A DNA stretch of 64,000 bases from Bretschneidera sinensis (lineage: Eukaryota > Streptophyta > Magnoliopsida > Brassicales > Akaniaceae), in contig CM043702.1 in assembly GCA_023935145.1 (NCBI GenBank), positions 108,286,088 to 108,350,087 on the forward strand, given 5' to 3'. Below the pieces are notes generated by a model, which saw only the letters and a list, made by a program, of their open reading frames with translations, did no database searches and was not told where the DNA came from. Position numbers and translations under genes: made by a program. This document shows, piece by piece, positions 46,482 through 58,190 of the stretch (position 1 is its first letter; each line of letters begins with the position of its first letter).

Positions 46482-46789
46482 ACCATATTGTTAAAGGCGC
46501 AGGGCACACTAAGGCGCAAAAGGCACTAGGGACCTAAGTGCAAGCGCACACTTGAGGAAGCCAAGGCGCACAATTTTAGAAAATGTGTATAAAACATGCA
46601 TAAATGGTATATTTTAGATTTCCATTTGTAAAAAACCAACACTAACATTTAAATGCAAACATACTACACCATAAGGTTCAATACTAGATTACCAATACAA
46701 AAAGAATATCAACTAACAAGCATAGTTCAGGTGTTCAAACAAAGCATTTTTACAAGATAAGAGCTTGCACCGGTACAACAAATACACAA

Positions 46790-46851
<62 letters not shown>

Positions 46852-47246
46852 GATAGTAATACAAGAGGAGAACAAATTAAAACAAAGCCCTAATATTTTT
46901 TGTGCCACGCGATCACAGTGTCATGTGACATATGACCAGTCGTAAATAATGAGAGCAACTGGCCAGGGATAAAATGTGTTTGATGAAATTTTAAGCTCTT
47001 AAGGTTTGTTTCCACATGTTGGTCATATTTTTTCAATCATACATATAATTAATGTAGTAGTTGAGATTAAATAATGAACAAAATAAAAACTAAATACGCA
47101 TTAGGCGCAACTTTTGTGCACCTGGCACCTGACCCAAAGGTGAGTGCTTGGGAGCCTAGGCTTGCATTCACCTCGCTTAAGGCTAGCAAAGGCGTATGCC
47201 CTTGAGTCTGGCTGCACCTTAAGCCTAGTCACGCTTGAGCTATGGT
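46482..47246. mobile_element. probable foldback/MITE-like element with GC-motif ends
   Basis: The left end (ccatattgttaaaggcgcag, then aaggcgcaaaaggcactagg) and the right end (reversed, accatagctcaagcgtgact, then ttaaggtgcagcc) are loosely complementary and share AGGCGC-type words over ~100-130 bp. The interior is AT-rich with a long TA microsatellite. No coding capacity is seen. I could not define a target duplication, so the class is uncertain. Confidence 0.4.
46794..46848. repeat. (TA)n microsatellite
   Basis: An uninterrupted alternating TA run of about 55 bases. Confidence 0.95.
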
Positions 47247-48371
47247 AGAAAGGACAGGTTTTCTGTTTGGTTGTATGCCTTTGACCTTTCTATTAAATAA
47301 ATTTGTTTCTTAACAAGAGGATGCCCTCACTTTGCCCAAGGTCCTCAAAATATTTAAAAGCTAAAGCTATGCTATCGCTTATAAAGTCCTAAGAATATAG
47401 CCATATAAGGGTAACATTTTTTCCAAAGTCATAAACACGCAAAACCTATAGGTGAAGAACCTCTAAGGCCTAATAAAGCTCTGCCTTCAAAGAACTTCAT
47501 AGCAATTGATTGATAATGGAAATATTTCTCGGAATCACATTTCTATAGCAAAGACACCACCCTCTTACTATGCTTACATCTCATGAATGAATTGTTTAAA
47601 TTCCTTTGAGCCAAGTAGCAAAGTATTTTTATGAATGTTTCATAATCTATGATCCACTTCACTTGTATATCTATAAAAATGTTATCACAAAAGGAAGAGA
47701 GGAATAAAGTAATTACAACCCTTTTCCAAACAGCTACGCCTTCAAACCTAATCTTTACACAGGATCCTAAAACCTAAGAATACCCCAATTAAAGGACCAA
47801 GGCACTCCAAAAGATCTTTCATTTTCTAAACAACATAAGATATTTAGTAAAGTGAAACTTCCTCCAAGATCCTCCTCATTTTGAGCCTATGTTCTTTTTT
47901 CTCTTTTTTTTTTTTTGACAAGTCATTTTGAGCCTCTGTTAAACCTTAGGCTTTTTATAGTTGTTGCAACAAACTCCTCTAGTATCAAAAATTGGGCAGT
48001 AAACTAAAAGAAACACCCTTGTAAACATTTTTCTTAAAGAAATATTACTTCTGTCATCAACTGAGAAACTCAGTCTACTCTAGGCACATACTTTGTTTAT
48101 TCACTCCTGCAAAACATAAAATCTTTTGCATCACATGTTATTCTCTCATGCTACACATCAGTTGGATATCAATTCTAATGTACTAGTGTGACAATTCATA
48201 TCAAGCTGCCACGAATGCATAATCCAGTGCCTAACAAACTCATCCAAGAGAAACCTATTGACTCAACTTGCAAATTAGATTATAAGTCCCAGCCAACTTG
48301 TGTTGATTCTCTGAAGTGCTGTACAAACCTCCATTCGATTCAGTGGGAAAATTAACGACTAATCAAAAGAG
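47247..48371. other. unassigned intergenic DNA
   Basis: About 1.1 kb with no recognisable gene or repeat family from this window. It contains short homopolymer runs. Confidence 0.45.
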
Positions 48372-48376
48372 CAACT

Positions 48377-48785
48377 TGATAAGACCCCAGCACACATGGA
48401 AGGGCAAGAAGAGAGGATTCGACCAACTACGGATAATAACTAAGACATATTCTAGAAGGAATAGGAAGGTTATTGTGTAGAAGAAGAATAACATGTGTCT
48501 TTTCCTAATGTGTTAGAGGCAGTTAATATTTTGTTACTATTATGTTAAGAAGTAGTTGTTTTTGGCTCCTAGCAATTGAAATGTTAGTTATAGTTAGTTG
48601 TGTTAGTTACGAACTTAGTTACAAGATAGTTGGTTGTATCCACAACACTATAGATACTACTGTACTCAAATTAAGAGAATCATTCAATACAGAAAATTCA
48701 TTTCTTCTCCTAAATTATTCATTCTTCTTCTTTCCTTCTCTTATTCTAAAGAGTTCTATCCATACGCAAAATTGGATAACTATCA
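48377..48785 (+). mobile_element. solo LTR, 409 bp, TSD CAACT
   Basis: It starts TGATAAGACCCCAGC and ends GATAACTATCA, with CAACT on both sides (48372-48376 and 48786-48790). A possible TATA-like sequence (ctatagatac) lies near 48650. Its LTR type recalls short chromovirus LTRs, but no internal region is attached. A link with the chromovirus integrase fragment at 57370-58190 is only a guess. Confidence 0.8.
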
Positions 48786-49025
48786 CAACTCTTATCTAAT
48801 GTCAAACCCCAAACCTAAAAGAGCATAATTAAAAATACTAATATTAATACAAGAAATACTAATATTATCCCAAAAACAAAACCAAAAAAATTACTAGTAA
48901 CACTAATGGTATTACTATTATAAATGAAAGAAATTATCAACATAACCCAAGGTCAAAGAATACTTACTAATTCCCTAAACATAGACGAATCTAACCTTAA
49001 ATTATCTTTGTATAACATGCATGAT

Positions 49026-50162
49026 TGTTGACCCTCACCTATATTTTAATGATGACAAAACACTACTCTTATTATACTAACAGTGTTATCTAAGCGATAA
49101 AAGCATTAAGCCAATGATCAAAGTGCAAGAACTTAACCCGAATCAAACACTAAGTTAAGATAGAAGATCTAGTATAGGTACAAGGTATTCAATCAAGTTG
49201 TAAATGTCACTGGTTCAGGTAACAAGCTTGTCCAATGGCTCTTTTTGAAAAACATTTTAAAAACTAACGTTTAAAAGTCAAAAACATTTCAAAGAATGAA
49301 AAAATTGGGTTGAAAGGCCACCCAATCGATTGGGTACTTACACCAGAAGACTAGTGTTTTGGACAGACAGTCACCAGTCGACTGGTAAGAACAACCCAGT
49401 CGATTGGTACTTTTGACAGAAGGTCTCCAATCGACTGGTACCAGTCATAGCCTTAAAGGTAAGACTTTTAACCTGACCCAATCTACTGGTACTAAAATCC
49501 AGTCGACTGGTAATTCAAAAATATGACCATTGAGATGCGAGAATTCAGCACAAAATGCACCAAAACATTCTAAGTCAGTACAAAATGGCCATATCTATAC
49601 AAGGCTATATAAACCCACTCTATTGAGCATTTGAAAAGAGAGATTATACATTCAATCAAGTTTTTACTCATTAATACACAAAAGCTTTGAAATATTTATT
49701 GTTGAGCCATTCTTCAAGCTTTACCTTGAAAGAGAGATATTATTCAGTTGTATAAGCTTTCATTGTTGTCTCTCTACCATTTACTTTACAACATTTATTG
49801 TAAAGGGATTAGCTTCCGAAAAGAAGAGATTAGCTTTCGAGAGAAAGAGATTTTCTTCCAAGAGGAAGGGATTGATTGTAAGGTTTGTACAACACCCGTG
49901 AAGTTACACGACTAAAGGTTTTTTAGTGGATTGCTTGAAGGAGGTTCCTTGACGATAGTGGGCATAGGGTCGGAATGAATCCGATATTGTCGAACCACTA
50001 TAAACTGAGTTTGCATCTTCTATTCCTTAAACTCTTTTGTTTATAGCACATTACTTGTTTACATGCTTGTTGGTTTATCTGTTTTTATAAACTTGTGATT
50101 AATTAGTAAGAGTTTTTAAAAACCCAATTCACCCCCCTCTTGGGTTGAAACCTCAGTTTAAA
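49026..50162 (+). repeat. 5' LTR of the Sirevirus-like element
   Basis: It starts TGTTGACCCTCACC and ends near 50162 (ctcagtttaaa, a mutated ...CTACA end). Between about 49320 and 49515 it holds several copies of the 12-bp palindrome CCAGTCGACTGG, perfect at 49374-49385 and 49499-49510, with one-base variants between. Clusters of palindromes in the LTR are a known trait of Sireviruses. A TATA-like ggctatataaacccactc lies near 49603-49620. Confidence 0.85.
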
Positions 50163-50164
50163 AT

Positions 50165-50176
50165 TGGTATCAGAGC
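50165..50176 (+). other. primer-binding site of the Sirevirus-like element
   Basis: TGGTATCAGAGC, the initiator-methionine tRNA type, lies two bases after the LTR end. Confidence 0.85.
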
Positions 50177-50217
50177 CTCATTCTCAATTTTAGGCTTAAT
50201 ATCCTTGAGTTGATCCA

Positions 50218-51670
50218 ATGGCAGCAAATAGCTATTCTGAGGGACACTTCTACACTATGCCTCATTTGTTCAATGGCTTCAACTATAACTATTGGAAAAA
50301 TAGGATGAAAATCTTTGTCGAATGACAAGATTATAATCTATGGAGAGTCATTGAAGAGGGATCTAGAATCCATCAAAGGAAATAACTATTGGAGAAATCA
50401 ATCATACAATGCCTAAACTCAAAACTGAGTACAATGATGAGGATTGTAGAATGATGTCTCTCAATAATAGAGCCACAAGTATTTTATATTATGCTTTAGA
50501 TATATCTTAATACAATAAAATCTCTGCGTGTGTTTCGGCTAAGGAGATATGGGATAAATTTTAAGTTACATATGAAGGAACTACTGAGGTTAAAAAATCA
50601 AAAATCTACATGCTAGTATCTGAATATGAATCGTTTAGAATGTATCCTAACGAAACAATTTCTCAAATGCACTCACATTTCACAACTATTGTTAATGATT
50701 TGAAGCTTCTTGGTAGGAACATTGAGGAGTTTAAACTAACAAGAAAAATCTTAAGATCTTTGCCACCCACTTGGAAAGCAAAGAAGACAGCCATCACAGA
50801 GGCCAAAAATCTCGACAAACTTGATGTTGAGACACTTCTTGGATCATTGTTGACATATGAGATGAAAGAAATGAATCCCATTGTCAATGATGATGAGAAG
50901 AAGAAAAAGTTGATTGCTGTTAAAGCTTCTACATGCAATAGAGAAGAGGAAATGGAAGAAGAAGTGGAGAGTAGCGATGAAGATGGTGAGATGGCTTTGA
51001 TCACCAAACGATTTCAAAGATTCTTGAAGAAAGCAAGAAACCTTACACAAAGGATCCCACTTCAAAAAAGAAACCACTTGTGTGTTATGGATGCAAGAAG
51101 CCTGGTCACATCAAGGCCGATTGTATGGTTACAAGCAAACCATACAGAAGCTTCAAGAAGAAGCTATGATAGCAACCACTTGGAGTGATGACGAAGAAGA
51201 AGACTCTTCGGATAAAGAAATCGGATATGAGGAAATTTCCAACCTATATCTTATGGCAATCGATGATGAAAATGAGGTATTATCTTCTCCTTCTTCAAAA
51301 AATAACTTTGTTAGTAGTAGTGAAGAGTTGATAGAAGTTATAAATGAAATCCATGAAGAATTTAAGAAATTCGATTCCAAGAACTCTACTCTTAAGAAAT
51401 AGGTGTCATCTCTTTCTAAAGAGATAATAAGTCTAAGAGAAGAAAAAGATAAACTATCTTCATTGCTTTATGATTCTTCTCAAGATTTCCTCAAAAATGA
51501 AAATGAAAACTTAAAGAAGAAGATATTAGAATTGCATGGTACAATATCTAGACTCATGCTTGGAAAAGAAAAGCTTGATGAAGTGCTTTCTTGCTTAAAA
51601 CAAAGCTTGATGAAGTGCTCTCATATAATTTCATTCGTAAAACAAATATTCACTTATTTGAATTTCATCG
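50218..51670 (+). pseudogene. Sirevirus-like gag, broken
   Basis: It starts ATG with MAANSYSEGHFYTMPHLFNG, followed by the gag-type NYNYWKNRMKIF. A stop follows in the next residues and others before 50590. A long open part at 50610-51188 carries the gag core (EYESFRMYPNETISQMHSHF, KILRSLPPTWKAKKTAI). After a frameshift near 51065 the knuckle CYGCKKPGHIKADC appears, then an acidic and coiled-coil tail (51082-51675). It is cut before protease. Confidence 0.85.
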
Positions 51671-51709
51671 TTTAGTGTTAAGGTTTGCACTTTTTCTTGT
51701 AGGTTTACA

Positions 51710-52681
51710 CTTTCTCATGATGGCTATAATGTGTCTTAAAAGCAGTCTTAGGCACATCCCCCTCCTTTATCCTCAAATGATGATAACTCGATCTCAGGTA
51801 TACTTAGAAAACACCCTAGCCCCCTATAACTTCTCGAATAAATCATCTATCCTGGACAAAGGATATTTATTCTTGATGGTGATCTTATTCAACTGTCTAT
51901 AATCAATACACAACCTCATCATCCCATCCTTCTTCTTCACAAATAACACGTGGGCTCCCTAAAGCGACATACTAGGTCGAATAAATTGTTTATCTAGCAA
52001 CTCCTGAAACTGAACTTTCAATTCTCTCCCTGAAAGTTAAACTCCTCTTGTCCTAAAACAATCTAGCCAAACATGATATGTAGTTAACCAATTCATCTCC
52101 ATAATTAAATCAAAATCTGTCATATCTAAAGGCAATAAATCAACTTCAAATTCTCTATCAGCCATACTACCCGATAGATTGTCCTGATAATAACCCTATC
52201 CTTAATAGGAACCTCAACAATAACATCATGCATCAAAGGACAAACACAAGCATTAATAGATTTCATATACAAACTGATGCAAAAGAATGGGTTATACTAG
52301 GATCAATCAATAATCTAGTAGGTCTATTAAGAATAGAGACCATACCCATAAAAATATTAGGAGTGGCCTATGCATCCTTTTGGGTCAACGTATAGACTCT
52401 GCTGTCTCTAGGTTGTAACTTACCACCCCATCCTCTCTCAGCTACTGATCCTCTGCCTCTACCCTGCATACTCCTTGATCCACCACTTGTCTTCTCCCAA
52501 CACCTCCAGCACTTATCTCAACATATTTTCTCACTGGACAGTCTACACTAATATGTCCTCCCTCACCACATACAAAACACATCAGAGTAGGACAATTCCG
52601 AGATAGATTTCCTATCTGATTACATCTATAGTAAGTTTTTGTATCTCGATCATACATCAGATTACTACTTCCCCTTGGTGG
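51710..52681 (-). pseudogene. Tekay-like knuckle, protease and RT start (copy 3)
   Basis: On the minus strand, plus-strand 52681-52442 encodes MPPRGSSNLMYDRDTKTYYR, then two knuckles. The first is YRCNQIGNLSRNC, where the expected histidine is asparagine. The second is an intact CFVCGEGGHISVDC. Below this are protease remains (near 52330-52030) and RT-start remains (near 51990-51730). There are several breaks. Confidence 0.75.
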
Positions 52682-52686
52682 CATAC

Positions 52687-53932
52687 TAATTACGCCCAAA
52701 ACATAACGTGGTAATTGTAGTACAGTTTTAGGGTGTCGATTCCACAGGGAATCAAGTTAATTACAAAGAATGTGTAAACTTGAACACAAACGATAAAAGT
52801 TAAAGTGACAAACTCGGAATTGTTGATTTTATGCAAATTGTGTAATTGATTGAATAATATAATAAAGAAATGACAAGTTTCCGGAAATCCTCCCTAGGTT
52901 TGTTGCTCTAATCCTAACTTGATTCAGTTATTTTTATCTCGATTGCAAGTTTCACATCTCAAACAGGCAATCGTTAAATATTCAATTAAAGTGCATTTAT
53001 AAACCCTAATGTGATTGCTTTGAATTATTCTTTACTTTTAAGTGCACATGACCTAACTTATAAATTATCAAAAGACGACGGTATATCTAAACGACAATAC
53101 CACAGCAATGGATAGATCTATAAAAGAGATCTACCGGACTCAATCACACCCAAGCAGATACACATAAGAAAAGCATGACTAATAAAAATCTACTAATTAA
53201 ATTAAAGAATAAAACATAACAATGTTTAATGAAAATAATATCCAACTACAACTGAATCAAATAAAGGAGAATAGAAACAACTACACCTAGGGATTCATCC
53301 CTTCGCCTTGCTTGGAGATTAGCTGGCCATCGAGCTCATGCTTCCTTGAGTTGCCTCCGACCTCTCAACGATCATCCTCAGCTTTCCCTCCAAAATTATA
53401 CTTTCGGATTCGTCCTAAAGGCCCTTTGGAATGCTCCTAAAGGCCTTCTGGATTCACTCTCTGATGATTTCAGATGAGTTCCGATTGATTCCTCCTTTCA
53501 GCTGAGTAGAGTGGGTCTTTATATAGGCAAACTCCCAGATTGCTATGTGTTATTGAACCCTTGTGGGATACTGTCTGGGTGCGCTTGATCGCAGCTCGAG
53601 TGCGATCGATCGCACATGTGCTCGATCACGGCTTGTGCACTCGATTGTATATGCGCTGCAGAGTACCTTGCTCGATGTGAGATGTGCGCTCGATCTCACT
53701 GCTTATGAGTCCATCTTGTCCTTCCAGAAGCATGAGATCTTGGTCTTTTAAGCAATGATCACTTCTTTTTCACTTTTAAACTCAAAGTACTTGAAAATTA
53801 CACTGAAATAAGTCAGTGGTCCATTAATATTACTTTAGAGTTATTAACACATAAAACCACAATAAAGACCGAGATCAATCCTAAAATGCTAACAATTAAC
53901 CACTGTTGAGAGGCATTTTATGATTCTCATCA
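52687..53932 (-). mobile_element. solo LTR of an Athila-type element, TSD CATAC
   Basis: Plus-strand ends are taattacgcccaaaac and gattctcatca (reversed LTR termini, with the first TG mutated to TA). CATAC flanks it at 52682-52686 and 53933-53937. It contains copies of a gcgatcgagcgcac-type motif near 53580-53700, as in the LTR fragment at 4807-4981, instead of the 22-bp array of the intact element. A GC-poor, conserved downstream half matches the Athila-like LTR. Confidence 0.9.
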
Positions 53933-53937
53933 CATAC

Positions 53938-55046
53938 TTACTCCTCTACCATAACTTTCATTTTCCATAGCCTGTCTCCCAGATCTATGAGTCCCACCAA
54001 TATTATTCTGAGCTATAGAAGCAACCGATCCTGTTTGCCTCTAACTCTGTATTACAGCTCCCTGTGATAAGGAATGCCCCCTCTGGGGTGGTCTCTCACC
54101 CTGTACACTCATACTACTACCACCTCTGGGTCCCTCAAATCTAGACATCTTCAACCAATCCCTCCTACATTTAATCTCCATCACATCATTCTCAATATAT
54201 AATGCTTTGTCCACCATTATAGCATAATTCTCAATGCCCATATAAGAGAGTTTATTTCAAATTTCATAGTGTAACCCGTCTTAAAATCTCTTACATTTCC
54301 TCTCCTCTGTACTTACTAGCTCAAGTAAAAACCTCGACAGGGCTATAAATCTACTATCATATTCAGCCACAGATAAAGTATTCTACCTTAAATGAATAAA
54401 ATCTCTCTCCTACTAAGAAACGTATCTAGAAAATACTTTGCAAAGAATACATCCTTAAACTTATGTTAAGTTAAGGGTTGATCTACCCGTGTACTCAATC
54501 TAGGAAGAATATCCTCCCACCATTGAAAAGCCTCACCCTCCAGCTTAAATGAAGTAAAAGCAACCTTCTGCCTATCGGTCACTGGTAAGACTTCAAAATA
54601 TTTCTCAACATGTGTTAATCCACTACTAAGCTTGAATAGGATTTACAGATCCTCTAAAAGACTAGGATTTAAACTTCAAAAATCTCACAAAACAATCCCC
54701 TTTCATCTTATGTGCAAACACCCCATCTCCCTTATAAACCTCTTGTCTCACCACATCAGGTTCTGTTCTATTCCTTTTCTCTAATCTTCTCTGTAAATTA
54801 TAAGCCCTTTTCTTCTGCTGCATTCATTCTCTCTATGGCACGATCAAGAACTTCTCTCAACTCATCCCTCAATATCAGATTCTTTCCCATCTTTACTAGT
54901 ACCAACTATACTAGCAACCTATTCCCTTGCATGAACCATAGACTCAACCTCCCCTTCTGCTTTAACTCTTCTAAATATTGGGGGTCTACCACGTCCTCTC
55001 TGATTCAGAACTCTACCTATAGTTCTAGAACGTCCACGTGTCATCC
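53938..55046 (-). pseudogene. Tekay-like gag remnant (copy 3)
   Basis: From a gag start-like ATGACACGTGGACG near 55046, the minus strand shows gag remains, including a 66-residue piece at 54241-54041 (YAIMVDKALYIENDVMEIKC) that matches copy 2 at 10200-10150. Stops are frequent. It continues across the solo LTR into 52681-52442. Confidence 0.7.
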
Positions 55047-55146
55047 TCAAACTCTACATTAAAATGTAGTTTGTTTAAATCTTTCACTTCTTTAAATTTT
55101 TATGCAGTCTACTAAATCATAAAACCAAATGCTCTAATACCAAAAT

Positions 55147-55248
55147 TGTAACGACCGATCCCGGGTTGGCCACCCCCGAGACGGTGTCGTCACGTTTTGA
55201 AATCTCATCACGATACATATATGCAACAATATAAAAACATACATCGAC

Positions 55249-55299
<51 letters not shown>

Positions 55300-57364
55300 T
55301 CAACCCTCAACATGAGAGTTACATCATTAAAATCCCAACTGAAACAATATATACAACCTATTATGCATGAATATTTACAACAAAAAAATTCTTCCATTAG
55401 TCTGAGGATGTGGACCACGAGGCTTACAAATAATAATTCAGTCTGAATCTCTACTCACAATTCTATTTGTCTTGCCCGCTACCTGAAATTATTTAACAAT
55501 GAGGAGTGAGCTTCACAAGCTCAATGAATTAAATTTACTTGATTATATACTTCTAGTCACATCTTAAAATTCATTCGTTTCTAATTCACCAATATTGATC
55601 ATCTATTTCTTCACATATAATAATTTAATCTTTCAAATAATCATCCAATATTCATTAATATATTATCTCATATAATTCAATAATAACATTCTATTATCAC
55701 TACTCATATCGTAATTCCAACCATGTATCAATCTGTTCTTAAATTAAACATCAAACATATCAATTTTTCTTCTCATTTATTTAATCATCTTGAAACTATC
55801 AATTCAACATCATTATTTACCTCATTATGAGGTTCACAGTATATAATCAATCAATCAAATAATTTTTTCTATCATATCATATCTGTCTCTGTGGGACTCA
55901 TTTATCTATCAATAATTTCACAATCAAGACTGATACTTTAGTATCTCAGACAATAATAATCAATATTTAAAACAAATGTAATGCATAAATTTAAATCATC
56001 TTTCTTTCGTTCTCATAAGATCATTTCATATTATCATCTGGGAATGTTTTCCAACATGTCGACATGTTTTAGCCAGAGCAGCTGCCTTCCTGATCTTTTC
56101 GACTAGACCAACTGCCTTCTTGGTCTTTTCAGTTAGACCAGCTGCCTTCCTAGTCTTTTCAGCTAGATCAACTGCCTTCCTAGTCTTTTATTTTATGTAT
56201 ATGAGCAATAATACGAAAAGAAGCAGACTAGCTGCCTTCCTAGTCTTTTATTTTATTTATATGAGCAATAATATGAAAACAAGCAGACTACTTGCCTTCC
56301 TGGTCTTTTCATTTTATGCATATGAGCAATAATATGAAAACAAACATACATTCAAACATTCAATTCAACTATCTAGCTCTTTCTCAAATTTATTATTTTT
56401 TATCATATTTATTAAATTGTCTCCTCATATATCATATAAATTTTTCAAACATATTTTCAAAATTTTATATAACTTCTCAACATATTTTTCATTAATCCAT
56501 CATTTTTTAAATACAAATTCTTATATAATTAATATTCAACATACTTTCAAATTCCTAATCAATAAGTCAATCAATTTTCATATATAACAGAAAATACATC
56601 GTTAAATCATTATAATTCACCAATTTATTCAAATATCATAAATTCATATTTTTATTGGTCTCAATTACTAAAAGTAAATCTAACTCACCATGTAACACTT
56701 AAAGCTACCCGTAGATCACCTCCTTGCCTTTCCTGCTCCTTTCAACAATTTCTTGAGATTGCTGATCACCAACACCTAATTATAAACTTTCATAAATCTT
56801 ACTATTTCATAACTTAATTCAAACAATATAATTATTTAATTATGAGTCTTATTGAAAATTTACCTCAAATATGATGAAGTCTTGCTATTGTAATTGAATG
56901 ATTGTACTATCTCTAATAGTAGAGAAATAAATAATATAATTCTTTAATTATGAGTCTTATTGAAAATTTACTTCAAATATGATGAAGTCTTGCTATTTTA
57001 ATTGAATGACTGTACTATCTCTAATAGTGGAGAAATTTTCTTTATAACTTTTTGCTAAGAAATTTGAATTGAAGAAACAAGAAAACCAAATGGTATTTGG
57101 TAAGAAATAATAAAACAAAACAAAAACTAAATTTTTATATAAAAAAAAATTTATTTCACTCGCCACCACCAAATGCTTAGTGTCCATGAGTTGGCTAACA
57201 TGCAATTCTTGCATGTTTTTGTAGCCTACACTTAGACTAAGCATCTAGGTGTATCACCACCTATTTTTTTTAATAGTAAATATCTTATGTATATATTATT
57301 TTAATTCCATGTAATATCTCTCAAATTACTTCATTACCCTTACTTTAAGAATATGGGTATTACA
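55147..57364 (-). repeat. 5' LTR of Tekay copy 3
   Basis: 2.2 kb, from tgtaacgaccgatcccggg to gaatatgggtattaca on the plus strand. It contains a (TA)n run (55252-55299) that other copies lack, the palindrome ACATGTCGACATGT (56054-56067) and a ~32-bp tandem array (ctgccttcctagtctttt units, about 56085-56335). The array differs in sequence from that of copy 1. Confidence 0.88.
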
Positions 57365-57369
57365 ATAGT

Positions 57370-58190
57370 TCTTGATCCAATTCTTCAATTTAAGATGAAC
57401 CTTTGATGTAATGAATGAGTGTAGGAGGGGGTCTACCATAGATGGCTTGGTAATGAATCATTTGATTATAGTATGGTAGGAGGTATTGTACCAGTATTCT
57501 GCCCATAGCAAGAACTTGGACCACATAGTAGGTTGTTCATGAGCAAATGATCTAACATATTGCTCCAAGAATCTGTTGGGGACTTCAGATTTACCATCTG
57601 TTTGAGGATGGTAAGCATAGCTCATGTCAAGCCTTGTACCATTTATTTTAAAGGAGATTTTGCTATAAGTTATTTAGGAAAGCTGAATCCCTATCAGATA
57701 CAATAGATATAGGGATGCTATAAAGTTTAACAACTATTTTAGCAAATAACTTGGCCACTTTTTCAGCAGTAAAATGTGTTGGTATTCTACCAAAATGGGC
57801 ATCTTTAGACAGTCATTCCACACCACCATGATAATTGTGTGCCCTTGAGAACTTGGTAAATTAGTGATGAAGTCCATTGTAATATCCTCCAATATTTGAG
57901 CGGGAATCGGTAATGGTTGTAATAAACCAACTGGTTTAGTAGTATGATACTTGGTCTGCTAGCAAGTCACACACTCTTTGATATAATTCTTGACATTAGT
58001 TCTCATATTAGGCCAACAGAAACTAGCTGAGATTCTTTAACATGGTTTTAAGATGCCAGCATATCCTCCAGCAGGGGTAAAATACAATTCCACCAGAATT
58101 TTGGATTTGAAAAGGGAATTAGAGGCAATTCTTAATCTCCCTTTGAGTATAGTAACCCATTATGCAGTTAAATTTCTAGTTTATAACTGT
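57370..58190 (-). pseudogene. chromovirus integrase fragment, different family from Tekay copies
   Basis: The minus strand around 57620-57450 encodes AYHPQTDGKSEVPNRFLEQY, then MWSKFLLWAEYWYNTSYHT, the second half of a Ty3/gypsy integrase core. The catalytic E region reads TDGKSEV. An SDRDSAFL piece lies just upstream (near 57700), and there are stops in all frames. The wording of the motifs fits CRM/Reina-type chromoviruses. No LTR belonging to it is adjacent. Confidence 0.75.

Larger units (their letters stand above)
49026..51700 (+). mobile_element. Sirevirus-like copia element, 5' part only
   Basis: A 1.14-kb LTR, a TGGTATCAGAGCC primer-binding site and a broken gag are present. Sequence homologous to minus-strand Tekay copy 3 follows from about 51710, so pol and the 3' LTR are lost. 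The LTR matches the minus-strand LTR at 61317-62386. Confidence 0.85.
51710..57364 (-). mobile_element. Tekay/Del-like chromovirus, copy 3, 3'-truncated
   Basis: On the minus strand there is a full 5' LTR (57364 to 55147), a primer-binding site (plus-strand 55131-55142, TGGTATTAGAGC), gag, a zinc-knuckle region, protease and the start of RT. It ends at about 51710 within RT (its last part matches copy 2 at 8915-9185). A solo Athila-type LTR (52687-53932) interrupts gag. No flanking duplication can be checked because one end is lost. Confidence 0.85.

Noticed and set aside
50663..51077. Ser/Phe-rich minus-strand frames
   Set aside because: Antisense of the Sirevirus-like gag, whose acidic Glu/Lys codons read as Ser/Phe on the other strand.
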